Of a stretch of 7,381 bases of DNA, positions 6,341 to 7,381 are shown piece after piece (positions within the stretch are counted from its first letter, which is position 1; each line of letters begins with the position of its first letter). The translations under genes were made by a program, and so were the position numbers. The stretch is from an uncultured Steroidobacter sp. (lineage in GTDB: Bacteria > Pseudomonadota > Gammaproteobacteria > Steroidobacterales > Steroidobacteraceae), in the NCBI GenBank assembly GCA_946478975.1, contig CAMLEO010000323.1, forward strand, positions 1 through 7,381, in the 5' to 3' direction. Under the pieces are notes generated by a model. It saw only the letters and a program-made list of their open reading frames with translations. It had not been told where the DNA came from and ran no database searches.

Positions 6341-6786
6341 GCGGGTTCGGTTCGCAGGGCTGCGGCTCGCAGTCCTGCGAACATCATTTCGTAGGTTTTC
6401 ATCAAGCCCTCGCGAATCTGTGCCTCGCGACCGGGCAGCGTCGTCACCAGCGCGCGATAGTCCACCCGGCACCGGGTCGGGTCGATCTCGACAATGTTTC
6501 CTTCGGCGAGGTACGCGGTGATGCCGCTGGGCCGCGTGCCCACGATCGACAGCACGAGCGTGCGGCTCACGGGGTCGAGAAAGTCCAGACGCTCGCTCAC
6601 GCGATGGCGCGCGCCATGATTCAGAATGTGGCGGATCATGCCGATGCCCTGGCCTTCGAGCTGCACGTCCTGGATGCGAATGGGGCCGTCCTCCGGCCAC
6701 CAGCCGCGAATGTTTCCAAAGTCGGCCAGCAGCTGCCATATCCGGTCTGCAGGGGCTGCCAGTTCGGCACTGACGCGTATTTCCAT
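6328..6786 (-). CDS. SRPBCC-family (START/Bet v1-like, polyketide cyclase type) protein
   Basis: This 152-residue protein begins 'MEIRVSAELAAPADRIWQLL', followed by 'ADFGNIRGWWPE', the strand-1/helix-1 opening typical of SRPBCC proteins. It ends in a long helix, 'GREAQIREGLMKTYEMMFAG' (119-138), that normally lines the hydrophobic pocket. The fold binds hydrophobic small ligands. Members include cyclases, hydratases and lipid carriers, so no reaction is assigned. No signal peptide is seen, so it is likely cytoplasmic. The start at 6786 is chosen because the domain begins there. An in-frame ATG at 6825 would add 13 basic, unlike-family residues and would lie upstream of the predicted transcription start. 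The reading frame stays open further left on the minus strand, but that part is antisense to the MFS gene. Its TAG stop lies inside the receptor gene, giving a 13-bp convergent overlap. Confidence 0.85.
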   Translation of the reverse strand: MEIRVSAELAAPADRIWQLLADFGNIRGWWPEDGPIRIQDVQLEGQGIGMIRHILNHGARHRVSERLDFLDPVSRTLVLSIVGTRPSGITAYLAEGNIVEIDPTRCRVDYRALVTTLPGREAQIREGLMKTYEMMFAGLRAAALRTEPAQNL

Positions 6787-6814
6787 CGGGCGTGATCTCG
6801 TAGAAGTAGGGCGC

Positions 6815-6843
6815 TTGACAAGCATAGCCGCAACTCGAAGAAT
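6815..6843 (+). promoter_or_regulatory. Candidate promoter of the MFS transporter gene
   Basis: A perfect TTGACA (6815-6820) precedes AAGAAT (6838-6843, four of six to TATAAT) at 17-bp spacing. Transcription is expected to start near 6850. The first seven bases, TTGACAA, are the same as at the receptor promoter (4037-4043). GGAGG at 6866-6870 is a strong Shine-Dalgarno, three bases before the ATG at 6874. Confidence 0.5.
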
Positions 6844-6850
6844 CGTCCAA
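6821..6850 (-). promoter_or_regulatory. Weak candidate promoter of the SRPBCC gene
   Basis: On the minus strand TTGGAC (6850-6845) lies 18 bp before TATGCT (6826-6821, four of six to TATAAT). The -35 is poor. Transcription from here would start near 6814, which supports the start codon at 6786 over the ATG at 6825. Confidence 0.25.
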
Positions 6851-6851
6851 A

Positions 6852-6863
6852 CCGACTGGTCGG
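6852..6863. promoter_or_regulatory. Inverted repeat CCGAC-N2-GTCGG in the MFS leader, possible operator
   Basis: CCGAC (6852-6856) and GTCGG (6859-6863) are an inverted repeat just after the predicted MFS transcription start. The outer arms equal those of the palindrome at 4076-4091, and both can be written ACCGAC...GGTCGG. The gap between the ACCGAC and GGTCGG arms is 1 bp here and 5 bp there. Because spacing matters for dimeric repressors, binding by the same protein is only a suggestion. Confidence 0.3.
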
Positions 6864-6873
6864 GCGGAGGCTC

Positions 6874-7381
6874 ATGAGCAAATTCCCTGATGAATCGCCT
6901 GCCGCCACCGGCGCACCGCTCGGCGAACGCGAGCGATGCGCGGGCAGCGCCATTCCAAGATTTCGCTTCGTGGTCGTCGCCGTGCTGTGGCTCACGGCGA
7001 TCTTCCTGTATTTCGATCGCGTCAATATCTCCATGGCCGCGCCTCACATCATGGCCGAACTCGGACTGAGCGGCGCCGGCATGGGGCTGATCCTCGGCAT
7101 GTTCTCGTGGGGCTTCATCTTCGGGCACGTGTCCGGCGGCGTGGCCGCGGACCGGCTCAGCATCCGCCGCTGGAGCACCACGCTGTTTTTCATTTGGTGT
7201 ATCGCGACGGCGGCGACCGGATTCTGTCGCTCGGTGGCACAGTTCATCGCCGTGCGGGTGGTGTTCGGCTTCTGCGAGGGCGCAGTCGCGAACCCGATGA
7301 ACAAGCTGCAGAACCATTGGGTGCTGCCCTCGGAGCGCGGCTGGGTGAATGGCAGCCTGATGTTTGCAGCGTACGTCGGGC
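6874..7381 (+). CDS. MFS transporter, anion:cation symporter-like, 3'-partial
   Basis: The gene runs off the right edge; 169 residues are visible. After a polar cytoplasmic N-terminus (1-30) comes transmembrane helix 1, 'FRFVVVAVLWLTAIFLYFDR' (30-49), leading into DRVNIS (48-53). This D-R-x-N signature is common in the ACS/glucarate-phthalate permease branch of the Major Facilitator Superfamily. Helix 2 covers about 69-89 ('MGLILGMFSWGFIFG'). The MFS loop 2-3 motif is GVAADRLSIRRW (89-100), a degenerate motif A with Asp93-Arg94 kept and the usual Gly replaced by Ser. Helix 3 is ~101-118. Helix 4 has 'RVVFGFCEGAVANP' (128-141) with the conserved Arg and Glu. It should act in the inner membrane as a proton-coupled importer of organic anions such as sugar acids or aromatic acids; the substrate is inferred only at this level. 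The ATG has GGAGG three bases upstream. Confidence 0.9.
   Translation, partial: MSKFPDESPAATGAPLGERERCAGSAIPRFRFVVVAVLWLTAIFLYFDRVNISMAAPHIMAELGLSGAGMGLILGMFSWGFIFGHVSGGVAADRLSIRRWSTTLFFIWCIATAATGFCRSVAQFIAVRVVFGFCEGAVANPMNKLQNHWVLPSERGWVNGSLMFAAYVG

Noticed and set aside
6814..6822. CTTGACAAG palindrome as an operator
   Set aside because: It is only 9 bp with a single central base and is explained by the -35 box; GTTGACAAC at 4036-4044 is the same effect.
5147..6850. Long 567-codon open frame on the minus strand across the receptor gene
   Set aside because: It is antisense to a clearly real TonB-dependent receptor. Its translation is Arg/Ala/His-rich low-complexity sequence with no recognisable domain, as expected of a shadow frame in GC-rich DNA.
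6787..7317. N-terminal extension of the SRPBCC frame to 329 codons
   Set aside because: The extra part is antisense to the MFS gene and reads as compositionally biased, domain-free sequence. The SRPBCC domain starts exactly at the ATG at 6786.
1..7381. tRNA, rRNA, CRISPR arrays, insertion sequences, attachment sites
   Set aside because: No cloverleaf-like tRNA, regularly spaced repeat, transposase frame or terminal inverted repeat pair was seen by eye on either strand.

Overview
The window is ordinary, densely packed proteobacterial chromosome. It is GC-rich and coding is near-continuous. It holds seven protein genes, two of them cut by the window edges. I see no RNA gene, insertion sequence, CRISPR array or long repeat. 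The longest gene-free stretches are short: 117 bp before the TonB-dependent receptor, 106 bp between panB and the LysR gene, and 87 bp between the SRPBCC and MFS genes. A large TonB-dependent receptor with the 'VLVTARKREE' style N-terminus, together with PanB, LysR, SRPBCC and an ACS-type MFS transporter, suggests a Gram-negative heterotroph. A gammaproteobacterium of the Steroidobacter/Nevskia kind or a sphingomonad-like alphaproteobacterium would fit; this placement is inference from gene style only.

Layout. (1) Positions 1-1392, plus strand: the C-terminal part of a probable secreted GH26-like glycoside hydrolase ending in an F5/8-type C (discoidin/CBM32-like) domain. (2) Positions 1409-2958, minus strand: a two-gene unit of panB (ketopantoate hydroxymethyltransferase) followed after 26 bp by a class I SAM methyltransferase. 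It converges on the hydrolase with a 16-bp gap. (3) Positions 3065-4000, plus strand: a LysR-type regulator divergent from panB. The shared 106-bp region carries a TTAG-N6-CTAA dyad that fits the LysR T-N11-A rule and overlaps the predicted -35 boxes of both genes. (4) Positions 4118-6340, plus strand: a TonB-dependent receptor behind a TTGACA promoter with a perfect 16-bp palindrome where transcription should start. (5) Positions 6328-6786, minus strand: a small SRPBCC-fold protein whose 3' end overlaps the receptor's by 13 bp. (6) From 6874 to the edge, plus strand: the N-terminal 169 residues of an MFS transporter, divergent from the SRPBCC gene. It has its own TTGACA promoter and an inverted repeat with arms like those of the receptor operator.

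How the parts may work together. The receptor (outer-membrane uptake), the MFS protein (inner-membrane transport) and the SRPBCC protein (hydrophobic-ligand fold) look like the edge of an uptake/catabolic locus for a small organic compound. No catabolic enzyme lies inside the window, so the substrate cannot be named. PanB feeds pantothenate/CoA synthesis and may be under the adjacent LysR regulator. The hydrolase is probably a separate unit extending left of the window. I found no convincing new biological system. The most useful leads are regulatory: the 16-bp palindrome, the LysR dyad and the related repeat before the MFS gene.
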